Assembly: GCA_947629805.1 (NCBI GenBank)
Contig: CANRFE010000022.1
Span: 1-14,104 of the forward strand
Reading direction: 5' to 3'
DNA length: 14,104 bases
From: an uncultured Clostridia bacterium
GTDB taxonomy: Bacteria > Bacillota > Clostridia > TANB77 > CAG-508
The position numbers and the translations under genes were made by a program. Position 1 is the stretch's first letter, and every line of letters starts with the position of its first letter. The notes under the pieces are model-generated. The model was not told the origin of the DNA. It searched no databases and saw only the letters and a list, made by a program, of their open reading frames with translations. This document shows, piece after piece, positions 1 through 7,009 of this stretch.

Positions 1-77
1 CAATATTACAATTATGTTACATTTATGTTAAATTTTAAAAAACCTATTGTCTTTTTTACTTTTTTTGGTATAATAAA
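1..77. repeat. Left inverted terminal repeat, 77 bp
   Basis: Bases 1-77 are the exact reverse complement of 14028-14104; I compared them base by base, and the match breaks at base 78 (A here, G in the complement of 14027). A perfect repeat reaching both ends of the window is the arrangement of linear genomes that replicate by protein priming. The polymerase gene supports this. The last 31 bp or so contain a promoter pointing into the genome. The terminal bases are CAATATTA and lack the AAA-type iteration used for sliding-back initiation in phi29, so a few terminal bases may be missing or a different initiation position may be used. Confidence 0.95.
47..74 (+). promoter_or_regulatory. Left-end promoter inside the terminal repeat
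   Basis: A perfect TATAAT -10 box lies at 69-74, preceded by TGG (extended -10). A weak -35 candidate, TTGTCT, lies at 47-52 with a 16-bp spacer. Transcription would start near 81 and run right through the leader into SSB, terminal protein and polymerase. The same promoter is present in the right repeat. Confidence 0.75.
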
Positions 78-81
78 AAAT

Positions 82-282
82 GTAAATACAAATAGCAATG
101 GTTGTAAGAGGTTGGGAAATTTGAGTTATTTACTTATTAGGCTTTGGCGATTTTGCTTTTATCATTAATTATTTAATATTAACTTGCAAGAAATAATTAA
201 TCATAATAAAAATCGCTTATTTTATTATATGGGTTGCTACCGAATAGCAAGAATAATCTATATTATAGATTAAGAGGTATTT
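82..282 (+). ncRNA. Structured leader RNA, candidate packaging RNA (pRNA)
   Basis: This ~200-base stretch lacks a gene but is rich in pairing. A long hairpin spans 147-216: GCGATTTT (147-154) pairs with AAAATCGC (209-216), TTAT (159-162) with ATAA (203-206), and ATTAATTATTT (164-174) with AAATAATTAAT (191-201). The 16-base loop ends in the self-complementary octamer CTTGCAAG (183-190). A second hairpin is TTGCTA (234-239) with TAGCAA (245-250); a second copy of TAGCAA at 93-98 could compete for the same partner. A third hairpin (254-272) sits just ahead of the SSB ribosome site. In phi29 the packaging RNA is encoded beside the left end and multimerises through loop pairing, so position and the palindromic loop fit that role. 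This is inference; a cis-acting leader is the main alternative. Confidence 0.45.
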
Positions 283-747
283 ATGAATAAAGTCGAATTA
301 ATGGGAAGATTAACGAAAGATATTGAACTAAAAACAATGAAATCAAAAAAGAAGAGTGAAAAGAGAAAATATGCAAAATTTACTTTAGCAGTTCCAAGAA
401 AAATGAATAGAGAGGAAACAGATTTCATTGATTGCGTTGCATTTGGAAAAGTTGCAGAAGTAATCAAAAAATATGTAAGTAAAGGATTGAGAATTATTAT
501 TATAGGTAGTTTGCAAATATCAAGTTACGAAAATGACGAAGGCGAAAAAAGAAAATCAGTTTCAATTATTGTAGAAGATTTTTATTTTGTAGATTTTAAT
601 AAAGATATTGATGAAGATGAAGACGAAGAAGATGAAGAAGATTCAAAAAAGAAGAAATCTAGTAAAAAGAAATCAAGCAAGAAAAAAGACGAGGACGAAG
701 ACGACGAAGAAGATGAGGACGAAGACGACGAAGATTTACCTTTCTAA
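283..747 (+). CDS. ssb: Single-stranded DNA-binding protein
   Basis: A 154-residue protein with the OB-fold pattern of bacterial SSBs: an MNKVELMGRL opening, a KFTLAVPRK strand near residue 36, a DFIDCVAFGKVAE segment at about 47-59, and a SLQISSYENDEGEK strand near 80. It should coat the single strands displaced during protein-primed replication. Residues ~108-154 are a low-complexity tail of acidic, then lysine/serine, then acidic blocks, ending in DEDLPF. That matches the acidic C-terminal tip by which bacterial SSBs recruit partner proteins. The start has an AGAGG ribosome site (273-277). It is the first gene after the left promoter, 17 bases ahead of the terminal protein candidate. phi29's own SSB (p5) is not of this obviously bacterial type. 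Confidence 0.88.
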   Translation: MNKVELMGRLTKDIELKTMKSKKKSEKRKYAKFTLAVPRKMNREETDFIDCVAFGKVAEVIKKYVSKGLRIIIIGSLQISSYENDEGEKRKSVSIIVEDFYFVDFNKDIDEDEDEEDEEDSKKKKSSKKKSSKKKDEDEDDEEDEDEDDEDLPF

Positions 748-764
748 TAAGTGAGGTGGTATAA

Positions 765-1304
765 GTGACAGAAGAACAATTTTATAATCAATTGAAAAAA
801 GAAGTTAAAAGAGCGAATCAGCGTCTAGTAAGATTAGAGCGAAAATTTGGAGAAAATAAGTGGGCAAGTAAAAAATTAAGAGATTATTTGGATACAGAAA
901 AATTGAACGCATGGACAAAATCTTCAAGGGTAAGAATTAATAAGTCAATGAGTTTTGAACAATTAAAAGCAATAGAAAAACAAGTTGATAAATTTTTAAA
1001 GGCTAGAACTTCAACTGTAAGAGGTGTGAATTTACAAATAAAAATGATAAAAGGCGGATTTGAGAAAAATCTTGATATATCAAAAGAGGAAGCTGAATCA
1101 ATTTATCAAGCATTTGAAGACGATTTATTGAAGTGGATTTTTCAATATATAGAGCCGTCTGAATTTTGGGCGATTATGCAAGAAGCGAAAGAATATCATT
1201 ATACAAAAACAAAATTTATCAATACAATTAAACAATATATAGATTTTGGAAATGATTTAGATATTAAAGAAAAATTAATTGCAATATATGAAAGATATGT
1301 TTGA
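765..1304 (+). CDS. Probable terminal protein (primer for DNA replication)
   Basis: A basic, helical 179-residue protein starting at GTG 765 after a GAGGTGG ribosome site (754-760). It lies between SSB and the protein-primed polymerase, which is where phi29-like phages usually place the terminal protein. That protein supplies the hydroxyl group for the first nucleotide and stays covalently bound to each 5' end. Visible features are a basic N-terminus (KRANQRLVRLERKFG, residues 16-30), a KSMSFEQLKAIEKQVDKFL helix near 60, and STVRG near 83. I cannot name the priming Ser/Thr/Tyr. The stop codon (TGA, 1302-1304) overlaps the polymerase start region, suggesting coupled translation. Assignment rests on position, size and charge; another replication accessory protein is possible. 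Confidence 0.65.
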   Translation: MTEEQFYNQLKKEVKRANQRLVRLERKFGENKWASKKLRDYLDTEKLNAWTKSSRVRINKSMSFEQLKAIEKQVDKFLKARTSTVRGVNLQIKMIKGGFEKNLDISKEEAESIYQAFEDDLLKWIFQYIEPSEFWAIMQEAKEYHYTKTKFINTIKQYIDFGNDLDIKEKLIAIYERYV

Positions 1305-3391
1305 TATGATTAGTTGGAAAAAGTATAAATCTATTGAATGGAATATAATTAAAGGAAAAAGAAAACAATATATTTGCAATGATATTTTTACTTTTGATAT
1401 TGAAACGACTTCAATTATTAAATTAAATGGAAATTATTATGAAGCAAATAAATATAAGGATTTAACAAAAGAAGAACAAAAACAATGTGAGTTTATGTCT
1501 TTTATGTATATTTGGCAATTTAGTATTAATGATATAGTATATTATGGTAGAACATGGAAGGAATTTAGACAATTCATAGATAAATTAGAAATTGACAACC
1601 CTTATAAAAAAATTGTATTTGTTCATAATTTATCTTTTGAATTTCAATTTTTGCGTGGAAATTTTAATTTTTATGATGTTATGGCTAGAAATGTAAGACA
1701 TGTAATGAAGGCTAATTTGAGTGATTATAATATTGAATTTAGGTGTTCATTTATGATGACGAATTGTGCATTAAAAATTTTACCTGATATTTATAAATTA
1801 CCGATTAAAAAATTGGTTGGCGATTTAGATTATAATAAAATTAGAACTTCAAAAACAAAATTGACTGAAAAAGAATTGAAATATTGTGAATATGACTGTT
1901 TAATAGTATATTATTATATTAAACTTGAACTTGAAGAATTTGGAAATGTAGATAGAATACCTATTACATTAACGGGTCATGTTCGTAGAGAATTGAGAAA
2001 TTTAACAATTACTGACTGGAATTATAGAAAAAAAGTAAAAAAAGCTGTAAATGTAAATCCTCATATATACAATTTATTATTAGAAGCATTTTCTGGTGGT
2101 TATACTCATTCTAATTGGATTTATACAGATGAAATAATAAAAAATGTTGATAGTTTTGACTTTACTTCGTCTTATCCATTTGTAATGCTTTCAAATAAAT
2201 TTCCTTCTACTGCTTTTCGCAAATGTAATATAAAAACCGAAAATGATTTAATTTCTCGTTTCGCTTATATTTTGGTAGTTAAATTTAAAGATATAAAGAC
2301 GAAATATTATAATAATTTCATTTCATTGTCAAAATGTAGAAATATTAGGGGTGGAAGATATGACAACGGAAGAATTATTGAAGCAAAAGAATTAGAAATG
2401 ACTTTAACTGATATTGATTTTAAATTTATTTTGAAGTCATATAATTGCAAATATGAAATTTTGGAAAGTTATTATTCTATTTATAATTATTTACCTGAAA
2501 CATTTATTAATTTTATTTTAGATAAGTACGAGAAAAAAACAAAATTAAAAAATGTTGTAGGAAAAGAAATTGAATATTCAAGAGAAAAATCAAATTTCAA
2601 TTCTTTGTATGGTATGTCTGTTACAAATACTATTCGAGATGAAGTAATATACGATAATGAAAAAGGCTGGTCAACAAGAGAGCTTGAAAATATTGAAATT
2701 TTAATGATGCTACAAGACGAAAAAGCGAAATCTTTTTTGTCTTTCGCCTATGGTGTATGGGTTACTGCGTATGCTAGAAATAATTTATTAGAAAATGTTT
2801 TAAAATTAGACAATTATGTTATTTATTGTGACACAGATTCAATTAAATTAAAACAGGGTTATGACATAAATGTAATAAATGAATATAATACAAAAGTTAT
2901 AAAACATTTAAAAAAATTATCAAAGAAAATGAATATAAAATTTGATAGATTTAGTCCAGCAGATATTAAAGGAAAAAAACATACATTGGGACTTTTTGAG
3001 AAAGAATATACTTCAAAAAATAATACGAAATATACTTATAAAGAATTTATAACACAGGGTGCTAAAAAATATGCTTATAAAGATTTTGAAGATAATATTC
3101 ATATAACTGTAAGTGGCGTTCCTAAAAGACGGAGCAACTGCACTAAAAGGAGATTTGAATAATTTTAAGGATAATTTAGTTTTTAATTTTGAAGATACAG
3201 GAAAAAATTTATTAATATATAATGATTTTCAAGAATTTTTTGAAATAAAAGATTTTAGAGGAAAAATAGCTAAAATAGAGGAAAGAACTGGAGCTTGTCT
3301 TGTTCCGACAACTTATGTTTTAGCAAAGTCATTAGATTATACTACTACATTACAGGAATTGTCTTCTAATAGAGCAAAATATAAGGAATAA
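1288..3391 (+). CDS. Protein-primed family-B DNA polymerase, read through a +1 frameshift
   Basis: This replicase extends from the terminal protein and carries proofreading and strand-displacement motifs. Counting from ATG 1288: Exo I is FDIETTS (D37, E39); Exo II is HNLSFE near 113-118, with Glu where phi29 has catalytic Asp66; Exo III is YCEYD (199-203). Polymerase motif A is DFTSSYP near 291-297, motif B is EKSNFNSLYG near 433-442, and motif C is YCDTDS near 513-518. The first reading frame ends 11 codons after the in-frame CGG at 3130-3132. Skipping that C joins VPKR to GATALKGDLNNF and restores the C-terminal domain, giving about 700 residues (phi29: 572). The start is uncertain: ATGs at 1288, 1297 and 1306 and a TTG at 1279 all overlap the previous gene, and none has a strong ribosome site. 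Confidence 0.93.
3130..3132 (+). other. Recoding site 1: in-frame CGG at +1 shift in DNA polymerase
   Basis: The zero frame reads CCT AAA AGA CGG AGC and stops soon after. Skipping the C gives AGA GGA GCA and continues open to 3391. Family members have a similar Val-Pro-Lys-x-Gly-Ala segment here, so both frames belong to one protein. No other in-frame CGG occurs in this gene. An extra A in AAAA at 3124-3127 would also repair the frame (VPKDGA); the pattern shared with three other genes favours the C. Confidence 0.75.
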
Positions 3392-3394
3392 AAT

Positions 3395-3423
3395 TTGACA
3401 ATAAAAAATTTATTTGTTATATT
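3395..3423 (+). promoter_or_regulatory. Strong promoter for the structural gene block
   Basis: A perfect TTGACA -35 (3395-3400) is followed after 17 bp by TATATT (3418-3423), itself preceded by TGT (extended -10). It lies in the only sizeable gap between the polymerase and holin genes, so it should drive holin, scaffold, capsid, collar and fibre genes separately from the replication genes. No activator site is evident. Confidence 0.82.
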
Positions 3424-3446
3424 AATTTAAAGGGGGATTTTGTTAT

Positions 3447-3677
3447 ATGGCTATATTGGATTTAGTTGGAAATGTTGCATTTCCTATTATAGCTTGTTTA
3501 GGTATGGCGTGGTACGTAAAATATATAACAGATAATAATTATAAAGAAACACAAAGATTAAACGAGCAACACACTAAAGAAATGCTTGAATTCAAAGATG
3601 AAATGAAAGAAGCATTGAATAATAATACACAAGCTATAAATCAGTTATGTAATATGTTAAGGGAAGGAGGGAAATAA
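3447..3677 (+). CDS. Holin-like protein of the BhlA/UviB type
   Basis: A 76-residue protein with one N-terminal membrane segment (about residues 5-24, LDLVGNVAFPIIACLGMAWY). A charged, coiled-coil-like cytoplasmic part follows (KETQRLNEQHTKEMLEFKDEMKEAL and on), ending in QLCNMLREGGK. This layout is typical of the small BhlA/UviB holin-like proteins of Gram-positive phages and plasmids, which permeabilise the membrane at the end of infection. A strong AGGGGG ribosome site precedes the ATG. It is the first gene after the TTGACA promoter and lies 2 bases before the scaffold gene. The membrane topology is clear; the holin role is a family inference. Confidence 0.7.
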   Translation: MAILDLVGNVAFPIIACLGMAWYVKYITDNNYKETQRLNEQHTKEMLEFKDEMKEALNNNTQAINQLCNMLREGGK

Positions 3678-3679
3678 TA

Positions 3680-3973
3680 ATGAAAAGAAGCAAAGAAGAA
3701 ATCAAAAAAAGAATATCCGAAGAAATTACAGACAATGAATTGTCTATCAGTTTATTAGAGGACATTGAAGATTCAATGCAAGAAGGCGAATCAACAGACA
3801 TTAAAGAATCAACTGAATATAAAGATTTGGAAAACAAATATAATGAATTAGTTGAAAAATACAAAGAAAGATTTTTAGAGCCTATTGAAAAGGAAACAAA
3901 AGAAAAAGAAGAAATTGACGAAACAAACAAAGGTTTGGAAGAAAAAAAAGAAATTGATATAAAGGAGATATAA
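3680..3973 (+). CDS. Capsid scaffolding protein (phi29 gp7-like)
   Basis: A 97-residue, highly charged, almost entirely helical protein without membrane segments or cysteines. The N-terminus is basic (MKRSKEEIKKRI); a heptad-rich region follows around residues 45-75 (YKDLENKYNELVEKYKE), and the C-terminus is Glu/Lys-rich. phi29 gp7 is about 98 residues, sits immediately upstream of the major capsid gene, and has the same dimeric coiled-coil character. It directs prohead assembly and leaves before DNA entry. The gene has a strong AGGGAAGGAGGG ribosome site and lies 4 bases before the capsid gene, whose ribosome site is inside its last codons. Position and size carry most of the assignment, because sequence identity in such proteins is low. 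Confidence 0.8.
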   Translation: MKRSKEEIKKRISEEITDNELSISLLEDIEDSMQEGESTDIKESTEYKDLENKYNELVEKYKERFLEPIEKETKEKEEIDETNKGLEEKKEIDIKEI

Positions 3974-3977
3974 AAGA

Positions 3978-5393
3978 ATGGCACAGATTAAAACTTCAAA
4001 AATAGCAGTAAAAAATTCTGCTGAATTATTAAGTTTCATAATTAATCAAACACCCGAACTAAAAGGAAATATTGACTTGCCTGTGCAAGGCGAATCATTA
4101 GTTCCAATAGGTAAATTAATTATGAAAAATGAAAGATATAAAAATGCTTTCTTAAATACAATTAATGTAATAGGTTTAACAATAATAAATAGAAATTATT
4201 GGGACAATCCATGGGAAATATTTGCAAATAAAGGAACTTTAAATTTTGGACAAACTGTTAGAGAATTGCTTGTTGATATTGCAAATGTTTATGATTATAA
4301 TAAATTTGCAAATAATACAGTTCATTTTTTAGAAAATGTTATCCCAAATGTATTTAATTATTTACACGAATTAAATTTTCAAAAATTCTATAAAACAACT
4401 ACAAGCGACGAACAAATGGCAATGGCTTTTACTACAGATACAAGTTTATTTGATTTTGTTGAAAAGATTGTTTCTTCATTATATGAGGGATTAAAATATG
4501 ACAAATATATCGTAGATAAATACCAATTATGTAGACGAATTGTAGACGGTACTTTGACAAGTATTAAAATTAATAATTATGATACTCTTTCTCCTAGAAA
4601 AAGAGTAGCTTTCATGAAAAATGTATCTAATTTAATGGGATTTAGGAGTCCAAATTATAATCCCGCTGGCGTAAGAAGGGCAACAAGTTTTGAAAATCAA
4701 ATATTAATAATGAATACAGATTTTGAAGCTGATATGTCAACTGATGTTTTAGCAACTTCATATTTTAGAAATGACGCTGAATTTAAAACAAGAATGGCTT
4801 TGATAGACGGATTCAATAATCATGATGACGAAAGATTAAAAATATTATTAGAATCAGCATATACACCATTTACTAAAGATGAACTTGAAGCATTGTCTAA
4901 AGTTCCTGCGGTAATAATTTCTGAAGACTTTTTCCAAGATTATTATTATGCGCTTGACAATAGCGAAGGTGATACTTCAATGGAAGCTAACACAAAGAAA
5001 ACAGACTTCTATAACCCTGAAACATTAAAAAGAAATCATTGGTTACACGCATGGCTTGTAATTTCTACTTCTCCATTTGCAAATGCTGTATGTTTCACGC
5101 AAGATACACCTGCAGTTACAAAAGTTACTGTCAACCCTTCTACAAGTACAATTTCTGCTGGAAATCAAGTTCAATTATCAGCAACAGTAACAACAACTGG
5201 ATTTGCAAATAAAGCTGTTACATGGGATATAACAAAAGAACCTGACAAAGCAGAACACCCAGTTACAGTAGATTTGAATGGATTAGTAAATATCCCTGCT
5301 GGTACACCTACTGGCGAAGCTAATATTGAAGTTACAGCAACCTCAATTTATGACAAAAACCAAACAGGAAAAGCTACAATTACAGTAGCATAA
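3978..5393 (+). CDS. Major capsid protein with C-terminal Ig-like (BIG2) domain
   Basis: A 471-residue protein placed between scaffold and upper collar, as in phi29, whose gp8 has 448 residues. The first ~370 residues would form the HK97-like shell fold; recognisable stretches include DNPWEIFANKGTLNFGQTV near 75-93 and SPRKRVAFMKNVSNLMGFR near 205-223. From about residue 377 a bacterial Ig-like group 2 pattern begins: TKVTVNPSTSTISAGNQVQL, then NKAVTWDI, then a NGLVNIPAG turn, then GKATITVA at the end. phi29 gp8 also ends in a BIG2 domain, which decorates the shell surface and stabilises contacts. The ribosome site AAGGAGAT is excellent. The codons run in a single frame with no disruption. 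Confidence 0.92.
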   Translation: MAQIKTSKIAVKNSAELLSFIINQTPELKGNIDLPVQGESLVPIGKLIMKNERYKNAFLNTINVIGLTIINRNYWDNPWEIFANKGTLNFGQTVRELLVDIANVYDYNKFANNTVHFLENVIPNVFNYLHELNFQKFYKTTTSDEQMAMAFTTDTSLFDFVEKIVSSLYEGLKYDKYIVDKYQLCRRIVDGTLTSIKINNYDTLSPRKRVAFMKNVSNLMGFRSPNYNPAGVRRATSFENQILIMNTDFEADMSTDVLATSYFRNDAEFKTRMALIDGFNNHDDERLKILLESAYTPFTKDELEALSKVPAVIISEDFFQDYYYALDNSEGDTSMEANTKKTDFYNPETLKRNHWLHAWLVISTSPFANAVCFTQDTPAVTKVTVNPSTSTISAGNQVQLSATVTTTGFANKAVTWDITKEPDKAEHPVTVDLNGLVNIPAGTPTGEANIEVTATSIYDKNQTGKATITVA

Positions 5394-5407
5394 AAAAGGA
5401 GTTAAAA

Positions 5408-6289
5408 ATGGGAAATAAATTAGTTAATTCTCAAGTTACTAATTTTTTAACTTATCAATATTATATGAGAACATGTAAAGTATTAGCTGAAAATGTATTT
5501 CAATTTGATAAATTACCAAAATTCATTGATAAAGGATTTATTAATAGAATTTTAGTTAATAGGGGAGCAATAGCATTTTTTTATGATGAAGTAATGGGAC
5601 TTTTGGCTTTGCCTTTTACCTCTACTGGAAAAAGAGATGTTTACGGAAGACCTACACAAATAACAGTTATAGGACAAAACGGATATAACAGAACACTTAA
5701 AAGAGATGAATTTGTAATAATGTACGATAATAACGGCTATTATCCATTAATTATTGATATATACGGATTTGCTGAACGATTAGCCATAGACACTAGAACA
5801 ATAGACGTAAATATTATCCAGCAACGTACACCTAGACTTTGGCAATGTAAACAGGGACAAGAGGCAACACTTAAAAGAATTTTAGATGAAATAGACGGAT
5901 TTTCTGATTCAATAATGAGTTATGGAAATTTTAATACAGATGATGTATCAATGATTTTTAATCCAGCACCATTTATAGCAGACAAAGTAAGAGATGAAAA
6001 AACTAATATATGGAATGAATTTCTTTGTCATATAGGAATAGCAAATGTCACTTATGAAAAGAAAGAAAGACATATTACTGACGAAATTATGGCTATGCAA
6101 GGCGGAACTATTGCTTCCCGATTTACTCGATTTGATACAAGAAAAACAGCGGTTGACGAAATAAATGAAAAATTTAATACAGCATTAAAAGAAAAAATTA
6201 CTGTAGGATATTATGACGGAATACCGACAACAGATGAAACTGAAAAAGAAGAAAATGAAGACGAAGAAGGGGGAATTGTTAATGATTAA
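5408..6289 (+). CDS. Portal / upper collar connector protein (phi29 gp10-like)
   Basis: A 293-residue protein (phi29 gp10: 309) lying between capsid and lower collar. It should form the dodecameric ring through which the ATPase drives DNA and to which the tail attaches. Recognisable stretches are LTYQYYMRTCKVLAENVFQF near 14-33, a PFTSTGKRDVYGRPTQITV strand region near 72-90, and the helical DTRTIDVNIIQQRTPRLWQC near 129-148. QEATLKRILDEIDGFSD follows. The C-terminal 25 residues are strongly acidic and lie where the gene overlaps the next one by 8 bases (ATG 6282). The overlap implies coupled translation of the two collar proteins. The gene has an AAAGGAG ribosome site. Confidence 0.88.
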   Translation: MGNKLVNSQVTNFLTYQYYMRTCKVLAENVFQFDKLPKFIDKGFINRILVNRGAIAFFYDEVMGLLALPFTSTGKRDVYGRPTQITVIGQNGYNRTLKRDEFVIMYDNNGYYPLIIDIYGFAERLAIDTRTIDVNIIQQRTPRLWQCKQGQEATLKRILDEIDGFSDSIMSYGNFNTDDVSMIFNPAPFIADKVRDEKTNIWNEFLCHIGIANVTYEKKERHITDEIMAMQGGTIASRFTRFDTRKTAVDEINEKFNTALKEKITVGYYDGIPTTDETEKEENEDEEGGIVND

Positions 6290-6998
6290 TAATTTTATAT
6301 TATTTCCATTTGTTCCTTCAATAAAACCTATGCGACCACCTTTATTAGTTGATTTAATGAATTCTATTGTTAATTTTGACAAAGAAGATAAAATCAAAAT
6401 TTCAAAACTTGCAGAAAATGCAAGAACAAAAATTTTTGATTTTGATTATGTCTTATCTTCTAAAGTTAATAAAGAAGAATTTGAAAAAAAAATATTAAAT
6501 CATTTTATAATGAGGCGAATAGGTTATGAAACCTATACAGCATGGCACATTGCTTTTGAAAATAAAATTACAGATATACTTCCTGAATATAATTTAATGT
6601 TTGATTCACTTGATAATTGGAATCTATTTGACGGGGGAATAACTGAAAGAACAGGAACAGACGATACAAAAACAAATACAGAAAATTCTCTTTCTTCATC
6701 TTCTGAAACAAATACAACTTCTGACAATAGATTCTCTGATATGCCTCAAAATCAAATTAGAGATATAAAATCTGGCGAGTATGTTACAGAATATACTTTT
6801 AATGAAAGTAATGGAAAAGATAATTCAAAATCAAATGGAAATTCAAATACTATTAATAATAAACAATATAAAGAAACAGTAAAAGAAACATTACAAAATA
6901 AAATTCAAGCGTATAATGAGTTTAAAAATAATTTGAATCATATTTATAATATGATTTATGAAGAACTTGAGAATTTGTTTTATCAAATTATTGATTAG
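6282..6998 (+). CDS. Lower collar protein (phi29 gp11-like)
   Basis: A 238-residue protein that connects the portal to the tail knob. The start is set at ATG 6282 because of the AAGGGGG ribosome site (6268-6273); the frame is open further upstream but only as a lysine-rich shadow of the portal gene. Supporting features are the opening FPFVPSIKPMRPP (residues 7-19), a helical region, MRRIGYETYTAWHIAFENKI near 76-95 (a hallmark of this family), and LPEYNLMFDSL. A Ser/Thr/Asn-rich stretch follows around residues 120-195, interrupted by RFSDMPQNQI. The C-terminus is helical (KIQAYNEFKNNLNHIYNMIYEEL). phi29 gp11 has 293 residues and a similar low-complexity region before the C-terminal helix. Confidence 0.85.
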   Translation: MINNFILFPFVPSIKPMRPPLLVDLMNSIVNFDKEDKIKISKLAENARTKIFDFDYVLSSKVNKEEFEKKILNHFIMRRIGYETYTAWHIAFENKITDILPEYNLMFDSLDNWNLFDGGITERTGTDDTKTNTENSLSSSSETNTTSDNRFSDMPQNQIRDIKSGEYVTEYTFNESNGKDNSKSNGNSNTINNKQYKETVKETLQNKIQAYNEFKNNLNHIYNMIYEELENLFYQIID

Positions 6999-7009
6999 GA
7001 GAAAATAAA

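Noticed and set aside
270..467. Antisense open frames opposite SSB, scaffold, portal, fibre, ATPase and knob genes.
   Set aside because: They lack ribosome sites and have composition expected of the opposite strand of A+T-rich coding sequence.
3113..3391. A separate 92-residue gene starting at GTG 3113 after the polymerase.
   Set aside because: Its sequence continues the polymerase C-terminus, the start lacks a ribosome site, and the CGG frameshift joins it to the main frame.
6213..6281. Upstream extension of the lower collar gene.
   Set aside because: It is a lysine-rich shadow of the portal's acidic tail; ATG 6282 has the ribosome site and matches the family start.
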